Program-made: the position numbers and the translations under genes
Shown: piece after piece, positions 33,247-41,427 of the stretch
Layout: each line of letters opens with the position of its first letter
Numbering within the stretch: the first letter of the stretch is position 1
Assembly: GCA_929200315.1 (NCBI GenBank)
Contig: CAKMZB010000001.1
Coordinates: 122,013 to 186,012, forward strand
Direction of reading: 5' to 3'
Source of the DNA: an uncultured Alphaproteobacteria bacterium
GTDB taxonomy: Bacteria > Pseudomonadota > Alphaproteobacteria > Rhizobiales > Rhizobiaceae
DNA: 64,000 bases
Notes under the pieces: model-generated
What the model was told of the DNA's origin: nothing
Database searches by the model: none
What the model saw: only the letters and a program-made list of their open reading frames with translations

Positions 33247-34932
33247 ATGGTCGCTTGTGATGCCTGTGTGGACACATGGCTCCATGAAGACAGTGCTGTT
33301 TCGGCGCGCCAGCGCGCCGGGCAGCGCCGCTTTGTGCTGTTGCATGTCACGCTGGGTGTCGTCTTGTTGTTCATGACCCCGATCCTGGTGGCCTTTGATG
33401 CCTGGGGACGAGGCGTCGCACCCGTCATGGCGGTGCTTGGTTGCGTTTCGGTAGCGCTTGCGCTCGTTATGGTGCGCACCGGTAAGCCATTGATCGTTCA
33501 AGCGGTCTCTATAGTAGCAATCACTGCCGCGATGGCCGCGTTGATCTGGTCGCTCGGTGGAGCAGGATCGGCCTGGGCGGCTATGCTCGTCCTGCCGATG
33601 CTTGAGGCTGCACAGATACGCTCTGCTTGGTCAAACCGCATTGCCGGTGCTGCCGCTTTTTCTGCGCTCGGCATGCTGGTTCTGCTTAATCCTGTTCCCC
33701 TGGCATTCGTCAACGCTGCCCTTTTGTTCGCTGCCTTTGGCCATATCAGCCGTACCCAACGCGCGATAATGCGCGACGGCGCCGCCGCCGTCGCTGAAGA
33801 TAAACACAAAACGCAGTTGCTGGCTGCAGTCGGTCGCACCGCCGTGCAAATGGACGCCGTTGGTGCGGTCACCATGTTCGCAGGCGGAAACCTCACCCTT
33901 GCCGTCGGTGACAGGTTGATCGACTTGGTCGCTGAGGAAGACCGCGAAGATTTTCGGGCTCTGATCGCCGATAACCTCGCCGTTGCCTCCGTTCGCCTTT
34001 GGAACGCCGGAACGGCGGATTGGTTGTGGGTTGCGCTGGCAAAACAGTCTTCCAGCGAAGCAAAAGCCCAGCTCCTCACCATCACGCCGCTGGGTGGAAC
34101 TGTGGTGGACGGGGCAGGCAAGTCGGCCGAGCGGCAGAACCTGCTTGCAACGATGAGCCATGAAATGCGTACGCCGCTCAACGCGATTATCGGTTTCTCC
34201 GACGTTTTGCAGAAAGGCGTTCTGGGCACTCAGCTGGGGCAGCGTGAGCAGGAATATGTCACCCTTATTCGCGATTCCGGCGAGCATCTTCTCGACATCG
34301 TCAAGGCGACACTCGACGCAGCGCGTCTTGAGGCCGGGAAGTACGCACTCACAATCTCGGACTTCAATTTTGCCGCTCTGGCCCAGTCTTGCCAGCGTAT
34401 GTTGCTACCTGTGGCGAATGAGGCTGGGGTGCAGTTGATTTGCGACACCGGTGGCATCCATCAAGCCGTATCTGCTGATGAGCGCGCCTGTCGTCAAACG
34501 CTCATCAACCTCGTAGGCAATGCCATCAAATTCACCCCGCCCGGTGGGCGGGTTGAGCTGAAAATCCGAACGAGCGGTGTGCAAATGATCGTCACCGTTA
34601 GTGATACTGGCATAGGTATTGCAGCCGACGATCTGGCGCGCCTTGGCGAGCCATTTGTGCAGCTCGACCACAACCCAAACCGTGCACTTGCTGGATCCGG
34701 CCTTGGCCTGTCTCTCGTAAAGGGTTTCGTCGAACTGCATGGCGGTGAGATGACGATAGCCAGCAAGCCCGATGCAGGAACGCAGGTGAAGATCGTCCTG
34801 CCGCTGCGTGCTGTTGGCCGCAAACCCCGCGCCTCAACAAATGCAATCGTGCCTGCCTCCGCTGGCTCGGCACAAACCATAGCTGCGCCCGTCGTCAGCG
34901 CTGCGCCCATTCCTGTTTCCCGTCTCGCGTAA
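33247..34932 (+). CDS. Membrane sensor histidine kinase (DivJ/PleC-like)
   Basis: A 561-residue kinase with about six N-terminal membrane segments (residues 28-165), a PAS-like linker (185-290), the dimerisation box LLATMSHEMRTPLNAIIGFSDV with His 305, and a HATPase domain containing the N box LVGNAIKFTPPGG, G1 VSDTGIGIAADDL and G2 GSGLGLSLVKGF. The N-terminal CDAWLH-like start (CDACVDTWLHE) and topology resemble DivJ-type cell-cycle kinases of Hyphomicrobiales. A C-terminal Ala/Pro tail has no domain. ATG at 33247 is chosen over 33190 on this family resemblance. The peptidoglycan-binding gene follows after 16 bp. Confidence 0.8.
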   Translation: MVACDACVDTWLHEDSAVSARQRAGQRRFVLLHVTLGVVLLFMTPILVAFDAWGRGVAPVMAVLGCVSVALALVMVRTGKPLIVQAVSIVAITAAMAALIWSLGGAGSAWAAMLVLPMLEAAQIRSAWSNRIAGAAAFSALGMLVLLNPVPLAFVNAALLFAAFGHISRTQRAIMRDGAAAVAEDKHKTQLLAAVGRTAVQMDAVGAVTMFAGGNLTLAVGDRLIDLVAEEDREDFRALIADNLAVASVRLWNAGTADWLWVALAKQSSSEAKAQLLTITPLGGTVVDGAGKSAERQNLLATMSHEMRTPLNAIIGFSDVLQKGVLGTQLGQREQEYVTLIRDSGEHLLDIVKATLDAARLEAGKYALTISDFNFAALAQSCQRMLLPVANEAGVQLICDTGGIHQAVSADERACRQTLINLVGNAIKFTPPGGRVELKIRTSGVQMIVTVSDTGIGIAADDLARLGEPFVQLDHNPNRALAGSGLGLSLVKGFVELHGGEMTIASKPDAGTQVKIVLPLRAVGRKPRASTNAIVPASAGSAQTIAAPVVSAAPIPVSRLA

Positions 34933-34948
34933 CCTAAGGAGACCGACA

Positions 34949-35782
34949 ATGTATGCAACCAGACCAGACCATCTGCAGGAGGCCCCTGCCGCTCTGGCAC
35001 CTTATTCAGAGCGCCGTCCCGCCTCGCGGCTGCGTATTCCTGCTTTCATGAGTGAAGCACCCGCGCTGTTTGCAGGTGCTATCCTGTCACTCTCCGTCAT
35101 GGGGGCGATTTTCGTGAACGCCGTCTGGTTTCAGCCCGTCGTCCATCCCTCGCCGCTCTTTGCTCCACGTGCCGCGTTGGAGCAAGCAACCGTTCCTGCG
35201 CTCACGACCGCGCCGGTAACGGTGCCGACTCCCAAACCGCAGCAGGTTACCAAGGTTGAACCGGCCAAACAGCCCGCTATTGACAGTGGAGCCGCCCGGG
35301 AAATCCTGCGCGAGGTGCAATCTGCTCTTTCCGTTCGCGGCTATTATGAGGGCAAGCTCGACGGCATTTACGGCTCGCGCAGCGAGAAGGCGATTACCAC
35401 CTTCCAGCGCGATCACGGAATTGATGCCAACGGTCAGGCATCGGTCAAATTGTTGACCAAAATCCTGTTGTCCGGCAGCGCCAAGCCTGCGGAAGTGCCG
35501 GTCCCGGCCCCGGTGGAAGTGCGCATGGTCAAAACAAAGCCAGTCCCGCTCCAGCAGGAAACAGCTTTGGCACCACCACACCCCGACGGTCTGATCGCCC
35601 AGATTCAGCAGGGCTTGCGTGCCTTTGGCTATGACCAGCTCACGGTGGACGGCCAGATGGGTCAGCAGACTTCAACCGCGATCCAGCGTTTTCAGCTATA
35701 CTTTGGCATGGAGATCACGGGTGAGCCGTCTGAGGCCGTACTCGACAAGTTGCGGGAAGTGGGTGCTTACCAGCAGGGTTGA
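34949..35782 (+). CDS. Membrane-anchored protein with two peptidoglycan-binding domains
   Basis: A 277-residue protein with a cytoplasmic N terminus (1-45), one membrane segment (near 46-66), a Pro/Val-rich linker and two PG_binding_1 repeats. The first (about 112-172) has ILREVQSALSVRGYYEGKLDGIYGSRS; the second (about 212-275) has LIAQIQQGLRAFGYDQLTVDGQMGQ. It is probably a periplasmic wall-binding factor. AAGGAG lies 9 bp before the ATG. Linkage to the DivJ-like kinase suggests a role tied to cell-cycle-dependent envelope growth; that is inference. Confidence 0.82.
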   Translation: MYATRPDHLQEAPAALAPYSERRPASRLRIPAFMSEAPALFAGAILSLSVMGAIFVNAVWFQPVVHPSPLFAPRAALEQATVPALTTAPVTVPTPKPQQVTKVEPAKQPAIDSGAAREILREVQSALSVRGYYEGKLDGIYGSRSEKAITTFQRDHGIDANGQASVKLLTKILLSGSAKPAEVPVPAPVEVRMVKTKPVPLQQETALAPPHPDGLIAQIQQGLRAFGYDQLTVDGQMGQQTSTAIQRFQLYFGMEITGEPSEAVLDKLREVGAYQQG

Positions 35783-35792
35783 TTGTTCGTTC

Positions 35793-36137
35793 GTGCGGGT
35801 CACAACCAAACTCTTTGTCGATGCATTGCTGCGCCGGGCTCGCGCTCAGGGCGGCTTTGCTGTCGTTTTGCGCAAAGGGGCGGCGGAGGCTGGTGCGGTC
35901 TTCATTGTTGGGCGCGCACTGGACGGCCAGCAGACGCTCTACGCACCGGCCATGCAATTGTCATACGGTGAAGGGGCGGCGGACGAGCGGCTCTTTGAAA
36001 GGCGCAAATCAGACCTCACCGATGCCCATGTCGCCGAATGGATGGAGAGCGAAGGGCGCATAGACCCAGACTTCTGGGCCGTGGAGCTTGAAGATGTAAG
36101 CGGGCCTCTGCCCTTTGAGATTGTCGATGAGAACTAG
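35793..36137 (+). CDS. DUF1491 family protein
   Basis: A 114-residue small protein of a family largely limited to Alphaproteobacteria. The sequence starts VRVTTKLFVDALLRRARAQGG, matching the usual MRVTTxLFVxALVRR when GTG at 35793 is the start. It ends with the typical DPDFWAVELEDVSG. Function unknown. It starts 10 bp after the peptidoglycan-binding gene, so it is probably in one operon with the kinase. Its stop and the stop of the convergent gene share the palindrome CTAG. Confidence 0.82.
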   Translation: MRVTTKLFVDALLRRARAQGGFAVVLRKGAAEAGAVFIVGRALDGQQTLYAPAMQLSYGEGAADERLFERRKSDLTDAHVAEWMESEGRIDPDFWAVELEDVSGPLPFEIVDEN

Positions 36138-36673
36138 GCCTCGATCGAGATTTCCGGAAGTTGGCTCGCCGGTGGCAGGAAGGCCGGATGATCGATACGC
36201 GGCTTGTAAATACCCTTCAGTGCCAATTTGATCTCATCACTTTCAACGCCGAGCTGGCGGGCGAGCGCCGCGCCAAGGTCTTTGCGCCGAGCGATGGTTC
36301 GGCAATGGGCGTCACCCAACGCCTTGGCAATGCGCAGCAAGTCGAGCTGGCCGAGCACTGGTGAGGTGCGGAGCATTTTGCCGCCGATCTCTACTGGTTC
36401 CATGCTAATGCGAACAGCAATAGGACGGGGGGTTGCCAGCGACGCTGCTAGCAGTCGGCCAATCTCCTTGCGGGCTAGCGCAGAAGTGAACGCGTAGAGC
36501 TTGCTAAATGCAATGTTCAGTTGTTCGCGGGTAATGGCGGGGCGCTCGGCTGGATCAACGAACCGGCTGCAGATGGAAATCAAGCGCTCATCGGCTTTCT
36601 CAGGACTAGTGCAGGGCATTGCCTCCTGATCACAATATCCGAGAATTGCTGGTTTAGATGTTTGGATCTGCAT
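36134..36673 (-). CDS. DUF2336 domain-containing protein
   Basis: A 179-residue helical protein. The segment ALARKEIGRLLAASLATPRPIAVRISMEP, then GGKMLRTSPVLGQLDLLRIAKAL and HCRTIARRKDLGAALARQLG, follows the DUF2336 pattern (RxxLAxxLAxxxxAPxxVVxxLAxDxIxVAxPVLxxSPxLxDxDLLxIA...HxxAIAxR) well known in Alphaproteobacteria. The full DUF2336 protein is usually longer, so this may be a single-unit form. GGGGAG is 6 bp before the ATG. Function unknown; some relatives carry signalling domains. Confidence 0.65.
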   Translation of the reverse strand: MQIQTSKPAILGYCDQEAMPCTSPEKADERLISICSRFVDPAERPAITREQLNIAFSKLYAFTSALARKEIGRLLAASLATPRPIAVRISMEPVEIGGKMLRTSPVLGQLDLLRIAKALGDAHCRTIARRKDLGAALARQLGVESDEIKLALKGIYKPRIDHPAFLPPASQLPEISIEA

Positions 36674-36751
36674 GTTTTGCTCCCCGAGCGAACCATTGGT
36701 TCAGCCTCGGGCAGAAATGGTTAACAGAGCGTTAACCACAATTATTTTCCT

Positions 36752-37360
36752 TTAGTCGGCGTCCTCGATCACCAAGTCTGGCTCGCCGGAAATGGAGGCG
36801 TTCGGCAATTGGAACCGCTCGCAGCTTGCTGCCTGGAGGAAGTTGGAGACTCGCTCCCGCCAGCTTTCGTCCTCCTGCAGGGCTCGCACGATAACGAAAC
36901 CTTCCTCCATGTCCGCTTCCACTACTACGGCCTGTTCCGCTTCCGCAGGCGGATCGGCGCGCAGTCGCGCCATTTGGATCGGGCTGAGCACCAGGAGGAA
37001 CAGCTGTCCGCCCACCGCAGTGCGGTCGTTAAAGGAATAGATGTTCTGACCACGGTTGGTGAAGATGGAGGCTGACCAGAAAGGGAGTTGACCTTCCGCG
37101 CGGACAACCAGGGCGTCCTGTGAGAGATCAAAGCGGCAAGCAATGGAGCCAAAGTGAGCATCTGTGGGACCGAGCGGACCAGTTCCAGTCCCCGCGGCGG
37201 CAACGGGCTGGAACTCCCACGTTTCCCCGGTAGCAGACAGCCGCTGCCAGGCGTCTCGCTCAGCAAAGGCGGGGATCGCCAGCACCACCACGAGATGGAC
37301 GACCAGCGCAAGGACTATGCCCACGGCAAGGATGTATATGGCCCGGCTCAACCCCTGCAT
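36752..37360 (-). CDS. DUF1254 domain-containing membrane-anchored protein
   Basis: A 202-residue protein with one N-terminal membrane segment (residues 6-28) and a periplasmic domain matching DUF1254 (RDAWQRLSATGETWEF, CRFDLSQDALVVRAEGQLPFWSASIFTNRG, YSFNDR). It overlaps the upstream DUF1214 gene by 13 bp; the two domains usually occur together, in one or two proteins. The start is placed at 37360 because the ORF upstream lies wholly over the DUF1214 gene. Probably envelope-located; function unknown. Confidence 0.75.
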   Translation of the reverse strand: MQGLSRAIYILAVGIVLALVVHLVVVLAIPAFAERDAWQRLSATGETWEFQPVAAAGTGTGPLGPTDAHFGSIACRFDLSQDALVVRAEGQLPFWSASIFTNRGQNIYSFNDRTAVGGQLFLLVLSPIQMARLRADPPAEAEQAVVVEADMEEGFVIVRALQEDESWRERVSNFLQAASCERFQLPNASISGEPDLVIEDAD

Positions 37361-37929
37361 TGGACCCGCCTGATTTCCGGCAACACAATATTGGAGATGC
37401 CTGCGCCGCTGGTGACCGGGCTGTCGTAGAGACGCATGACCAATTGCAGTGGTCCGGTGCCGTCTACAGCAAGCCAATTGCCGGTCTCGTGGATTTCGCC
37501 GATATTGACCGCAAGGGTGCGTGGCTCAAACCAGACCACGTCGCTGGAGACCAGCACTGAGGGCCGGCCCAGGCGGTCTGCTACTACGGCGCCCTTGGGG
37601 TCTTGAGCGGTGAGGGTCCACAGGCGGGCTTGCGGCAATTTACCGTTCAGCCGGTAGCGACACTGGCGCTGGAGTGGTTGGTTTTGGGTATCAGTCTCAG
37701 CGATAAAGACGACGCCCTCAGCAGCCCCCAGCGGCACGTTGCCTTCCGCGGCTACCTTGGCCGTCGTGTACGGATCCGCTTGGGCTGAACCCGCATAGGG
37801 CCAGGCAAGCCAGGGACCGACACGCAGAGCACCGAACCCTTGATTGTCGCGCACCGAAACCCACGACAGGAATGAACCAAGCCCAAGACCGATGATCAGG
37901 ATGGCGAGCCCGCCAATGAAGAGGCGCAT
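37348..37929 (-). CDS. DUF1214 domain-containing membrane-anchored protein
   Basis: A 193-residue protein with an N-terminal membrane anchor (residues 4-24) and a DUF1214 domain (DPYTTAKVAAEGNVPLGAAEGVVF, CRYRLNGKLPQARLWTLTAQDPKG, GNWLAVDGTGPLQLVMRLYDSP). DUF1254 and DUF1214 pairs next to a class A penicillin-binding protein recur in Hyphomicrobiales. It starts 9 bp after the penicillin-binding protein gene ends, consistent with co-transcription. Confidence 0.82.
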   Translation of the reverse strand: MRLFIGGLAILIIGLGLGSFLSWVSVRDNQGFGALRVGPWLAWPYAGSAQADPYTTAKVAAEGNVPLGAAEGVVFIAETDTQNQPLQRQCRYRLNGKLPQARLWTLTAQDPKGAVVADRLGRPSVLVSSDVVWFEPRTLAVNIGEIHETGNWLAVDGTGPLQLVMRLYDSPVTSGAGISNIVLPEIRRVQCRG

Positions 37930-37938
37930 GACTCCGCG

Positions 37939-40116
37939 TTACCTGCCCAGAAGACCGTCGTCAGATTGCAGGAAGGCCTGTTCGTCGTCCCGGGCATCGT
38001 TGGCCAGGGACGGTGCGTTGAGGCGTGGTGCTTCTTTGAGACGGCGGTTGAGATCAAGCAGCGCGCGGGCGGTTTCTATCGACAGCGGTTTCTGGCGCAA
38101 AACGCTTACGGGCACATCGGCGGCTCCTGCGCCGGTTGCGATACGCGGATTGCCCGTCGGCACTTCCGGCTCGACATAGGGCATCGGGCGCAATTCGATG
38201 TTGGCGTGGGCATAGGTCATAAACTTCTTCCACGTCATGGCGGGAAGACGGCCACCGGTGAGGCGGCGAGTGGGACCGTAGTCATCGTTGCCGAACCAGA
38301 CCGCGCCGACGTAATTGCCGGTGTAACCAACAAACCAGGCATCGCGATAAGCCTGGGTTGTGCCTGTCTTGCCGGCGTTCTTGATGCCGTCGAGTTTGGA
38401 GCGGCGACCAGTACCCCATTCGGGCACCTGGGAGAGCATGACGTTGATATCGCGCGTCGCTTTTTCCGACAGGACACGTTTAGGTTTGGGTACTTCGGTC
38501 TTGTGGTCGTAAAGCACGGTTCCCGTGGGGTCGGTGATCTGGGTGAGGACATGGCGGCCGGTCTCATAGCCGCCGGACATGAAGACGCCATAGCCCGTGG
38601 CCTGGTCCATGACGGTCATTTCATTGGTGCCAAGCGGCATGGCCGGTTCCGCCGTCAGCGGAGCTTCAACGCCCATGGCGCCGGCGAGTTCGACGATCGG
38701 CTGTCGGCCGATCCGGGCCGCGATGCGCACAGGGACGGTGTTGATGGACTTCACCAGTGCGCGGGTGACAGTAACAGTGCCAAAGCTGCGTCCGCCATAG
38801 TTCTTGGGAGTCCAGCCGCGAATGGTGATCGCGCCGCCGGAAACGCGGGTTTCGGGGGTGTAACCCTTCTCCATCGCGTAGGCATAAACATAGGGTTTGA
38901 AGGTCGAGCCAGGCTGGCGCTGGGCGCGGGTGGCGCGGTTGTACTGGCTCTCACCATAATCGCGGCCACCGACGAGCGCGCGAACGGCTCCGCCATATTC
39001 GATGGCGACCATGGCGGCCTGGTCGGAGCGGTATTGCTCCCCATATTGGCGAAGATGCGAAAGCACCGCATCTTCCGCCGCCGCCTGGAGGCTAGGGTCG
39101 AGTGTCGTCTTGGCGACAAGAGCGTTGCTGCCCAGTTCAAACGCTTTTTCCTGCACTTTTTCAAAAGCGTAATCGAGGAAGTAATCCGGTGAATCCACCT
39201 GATCGCGCTCAACGGCGCTGGCCGGTTTGCGGCGGGCGGATATCACCTGGCCTTCGGTCAGGAAATTCGCCTGCACCATGTTGGTGAGCACTTCGTTTGC
39301 CCGGGCACGGGCAGCGGGCAGGTTGATGTGCGGTGCGTAGTTGGAAGGGGCCTTGAAGAGCCCGGCAAGCATCGCTGCTTCGGCAAGGCTGACATCACGA
39401 ATGTCTTTGTCGAAATAGAACTCCGAAGCTGCTGCTGCCCCGATCGTTCCGCCGCCCATATAGGCGCGGTCGAGATAGAGTTTGAGGATTTCTTCCTTCG
39501 ACAAGTTGTATTCGAGCCAAAGCGACAGGAATGCTTCCTTGATCTTGCGGTCGAGGGAGCGCTCGTTGGTCAAAAACACGTTTTTGGCGAGCTGCTGGGT
39601 GATGGTGGACCCGCCCTGAACAACAGCACTGGCGCGGGCATTCTCGATCATCGCGCGGGTAAGGCCGGGAAAATCAATGCCGAAATGGTCAAAGAAACGC
39701 CGATCCTCGGTGGCGAGAACGGCTTTGATGAAATGATCGGGCAATTCATCGATTGCCGCAGAATCATTGTGCAACACACCGCGGCGACCAATCTCGTTAC
39801 CGAAACGGTCAAGAAACGTGACAGATATGTCTTGGTTGGCGCGCCAGTTTTTCTGCGTCTCTTCAAGAGCAGGCTTGGCGAGAGCAAGCATTAAGGTCAT
39901 GCCGACACAGCCTAGGGTCAATCCTTCGCAGCCCAATTCTACAACGCCGCGTTTAAAACCGGCGACGCGGAATTTGCGGAAGAAGACAACCAGATTTTCC
40001 CAGCTTTCCGCCCCGTTCGCCTTGGAGCGATACATGAAGTCATCAACGGTGGAATCAACATCCATCAGGAACGTCTTCAAATTCCGGCGGCGCTTCTTCT
40101 TGAAGGGATTGGACAT
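37939..40116 (-). CDS. Class A penicillin-binding protein (PBP1A/1C type)
   Basis: A 725-residue bifunctional peptidoglycan synthase. The N terminus is basic (SNPFKKKRRRN), followed by a membrane anchor near residue 65-85. The glycosyltransferase domain shows ATEDRRFFDHFGIDFPGL, GGSTITQQLAKN and KILKLYLDRAYMGGG-like sequence. The transpeptidase domain has the serine motif GSTFKPYVYA, KSINTVPVR and the KTG triad KTGTTQAYRDAWFVGYT. ATG at 40116 is chosen; the 24 codons upstream in frame are unlike the family. It diverges from ycgN. Confidence 0.92.
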   Translation of the reverse strand: MSNPFKKKRRRNLKTFLMDVDSTVDDFMYRSKANGAESWENLVVFFRKFRVAGFKRGVVELGCEGLTLGCVGMTLMLALAKPALEETQKNWRANQDISVTFLDRFGNEIGRRGVLHNDSAAIDELPDHFIKAVLATEDRRFFDHFGIDFPGLTRAMIENARASAVVQGGSTITQQLAKNVFLTNERSLDRKIKEAFLSLWLEYNLSKEEILKLYLDRAYMGGGTIGAAAASEFYFDKDIRDVSLAEAAMLAGLFKAPSNYAPHINLPAARARANEVLTNMVQANFLTEGQVISARRKPASAVERDQVDSPDYFLDYAFEKVQEKAFELGSNALVAKTTLDPSLQAAAEDAVLSHLRQYGEQYRSDQAAMVAIEYGGAVRALVGGRDYGESQYNRATRAQRQPGSTFKPYVYAYAMEKGYTPETRVSGGAITIRGWTPKNYGGRSFGTVTVTRALVKSINTVPVRIAARIGRQPIVELAGAMGVEAPLTAEPAMPLGTNEMTVMDQATGYGVFMSGGYETGRHVLTQITDPTGTVLYDHKTEVPKPKRVLSEKATRDINVMLSQVPEWGTGRRSKLDGIKNAGKTGTTQAYRDAWFVGYTGNYVGAVWFGNDDYGPTRRLTGGRLPAMTWKKFMTYAHANIELRPMPYVEPEVPTGNPRIATGAGAADVPVSVLRQKPLSIETARALLDLNRRLKEAPRLNAPSLANDARDDEQAFLQSDDGLLGR

Positions 40117-40238
40117 GAGGGCCTGATCACACTTGTGCGGTTTGAACGCCAGTGCAAAAGCATACGTGAGGAGCGGGTTGCGCGCCATTGCAAAGCGTTG
40201 TCCCTATGTTCCCCATTCTTGGACAAGGGGCAAGTTTG

Positions 40239-40727
40239 ATGGGCGTTGGAGGGGACATTTTACCGTTTTGGGAAACCACCACCCCTGAAGACATGACCAC
40301 CGAGCAGTGGGAATCGCTCTGCGACGGGTGTGGAAAATGCTGTCTGAACAAGCTGGAAGACTGGGATACGGGCGAGATCCACTTCACCAATGTCGCCTGC
40401 ACACTTTTTGATGATCGAACTTGCCGGTGCCGGGATTACGAGAACCGCTTTTCGAAAGTGCCTGACTGCCTAAAACTAACCCCGCAAAGCGTTCCAAAAT
40501 ATGCCTGGTTGCCCTCCACCTGCGCCTACAGATTGGTGGAGGAAGGCCGCCGGCTTCCAAAATGGCACCCGCTTATCTCCAAAAGCCCCCATTCGGTTCA
40601 CGAAGCGGGAATCAGCGTGCGCGGCAGGACGATCAGCGAGGATGATGTCGCGGAGGACGATTACGAGTTTCATCTGGTGGACTGGATTGATGGTGGTTCG
40701 ATGGACTATTTGGCATCGAGCAAATGA
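40239..40727 (+). CDS. ycgN: YcgN/UPF0260 cysteine-cluster protein
   Basis: A 162-residue protein of the YkgJ/YcgN metal-binding cysteine cluster family. The N-terminal cysteines are in [16 protein letters not shown] near residue 28, followed by [22 protein letters not shown] near 52. The end reads [19 protein letters not shown]. Function unknown. ATG at 40239 gives an N terminus close to the family; 40188 and 40206 are alternatives. A second, incomplete copy of its last 40 codons lies 570 bp downstream. Confidence 0.88.
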   Translation: MGVGGDILPFWETTTPEDMTTEQWESLCDGCGKCCLNKLEDWDTGEIHFTNVACTLFDDRTCRCRDYENRFSKVPDCLKLTPQSVPKYAWLPSTCAYRLVEEGRRLPKWHPLISKSPHSVHEAGISVRGRTISEDDVAEDDYEFHLVDWIDGGSMDYLASSK

Positions 40728-40993
40728 GCTTTCTCGATGTCACTTTCGAAATAGCGCCCGATCCGTGCGCCTCTTAGACGTAAGAGAGCGATGCGTGCGA
40801 CTTGCCGAGAAATGAGCAGAATTCCGGGAATTTTGAATAAATCTTCTGATGTCCAAAAATTTGCTAGGGCCGTCATGCGCTTAACAGATTGCCGGTACTT
40901 CTGGCACTTGCCTTTTGCGCCGTTTTCAGCAATTATTTCGGGATTGTTCAGAGCAGAGATATTGCCAAAGAACAGAGAGAAGGGGGCGACATC

Positions 40994-41143
40994 ATGAACA
41001 TTTTGAGCCGTTTCGCGTGTATTGCCGTTGTGGCCTGGGTTTTTGGCGGCGCGATGGTATCGCCTGTTTCTGTGCCCGTGATGCCGGAAAACCAGGTTGC
41101 ATTTGATCTTGAAGATTATTGCGAGTCGACCTGTCGCGGCTAA
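40994..41143 (+). CDS. Possible 49-residue small membrane or secreted protein
   Basis: An ATG with a good ribosome site (AAGGGGG, 8 bp upstream) opens a 49-codon frame. The first 30 residues are hydrophobic (CIAVVAWVFGGAMVSPV), and the end is DYCESTCRG with two cysteines. I do not recognise a family. A longer in-frame version could start at TTG 40889 but has no ribosome site. It may be a genuine small protein or a chance ORF. Confidence 0.35.
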   Translation: MNILSRFACIAVVAWVFGGAMVSPVSVPVMPENQVAFDLEDYCESTCRG

Positions 41144-41169
41144 TTTTCTCAAGGCCGTTGTGAGTGTCG

Positions 41170-41294
41170 CAGGGGAAGCGGGAATCGGCCCGCGCGGCGG
41201 GACGATCAGCGAGGATGATGTTGCAGAAGAGGGCTACGAGTTCCATCTCGTGGACTGGATCGAGGGCGGGAAGTTCGCCAATTTAGGGAAATAG
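41170..41294 (+). pseudogene. C-terminal fragment of a second ycgN
   Basis: The frame here reads [19 protein letters not shown], then [13 protein letters not shown] and a stop at 41292-41294; the ycgN end reads [19 protein letters not shown], then [13 protein letters not shown]. Nucleotides 41175-41261 align with 40602-40688, and most differences are silent third-position changes, including a run of 21 identical bases. The first about 120 codons of ycgN, with its cysteines, are absent. This is a remnant of a diverged homologue, not a fresh duplicate. Confidence 0.8.
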
Positions 41295-41308
41295 GAAAAT
41301 AGTCCTTT
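41291..41308. promoter_or_regulatory. Shared GTA operator candidate, copy 2 (GTA gene 1)
   Basis: ATAGGAAAATAGTCCTTT, 119 bp before the GTA gene 1 start. Half-sites ATAGGA and TCCTTT with a 6-bp spacer; 15 of 18 positions match copy 1 upstream of gafY. Its right end touches a -35-like hexamer, the place of a class II activator site. Confidence 0.65.
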
Positions 41309-41334
41309 ACACCGCACCGCTTGTCTGGTAGGGT
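41306..41334 (+). promoter_or_regulatory. Candidate promoter of the GTA structural cluster
   Basis: TTTACA (41306-41311), a 17-bp spacer and TAGGGT (41329-41334). The -35 is good and the -10 weak, as expected for an activator-dependent promoter. The predicted transcription start near 41341 leaves a leader of about 87 nt before GTA gene 1. Confidence 0.45.
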
Positions 41335-41370
41335 GCAGGCACAATCGAAGAACTGGGTCAGACGCCAGCC

Positions 41371-41387
41371 GGGCCGCTCAGCGGCTT
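41371..41387 (+). terminator. Possible terminator-like hairpin in the GTA leader
   Basis: GCCGC-TCA-GCGGC (41373-41385), extended by two G-T pairs to 41371-41387, followed by TCCATTCTTT. The T tract is imperfect. If it ends transcription, cluster expression would need anti-termination. Confidence 0.35.
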
Positions 41388-41427
41388 CCATTCTTTAGCT
41401 TCAAAGACAGATCGTCAGGAACCGCCC

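Larger units (their letters stand above)
40728..41427. other. Low-coding gap between ycgN and the GTA cluster
   Basis: About 700 bp without a convincing conserved gene. In order it holds a small perfect stem CTCTTA-GACG-TAAGAG (40771-40786), a possible 49-codon ORF (40994), a decayed C-terminal copy of ycgN (about 41170-41294), the shared GTA operator candidate (41291), a candidate promoter and a leader hairpin. Everything from about 41291 on probably serves GTA transcription. Confidence 0.7.

Noticed and set aside
40889..41143. An 84-residue version of the small ORF starting at TTG 40889
   Set aside because: No ribosome site at 40889, whereas the internal ATG at 40994 has a good one.
41100..41427. 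CtrA boxes (TTAA-N7-TTAA) before the GTA cluster
   Set aside because: No such pair is present in this stretch; CtrA control, if any, would be indirect.
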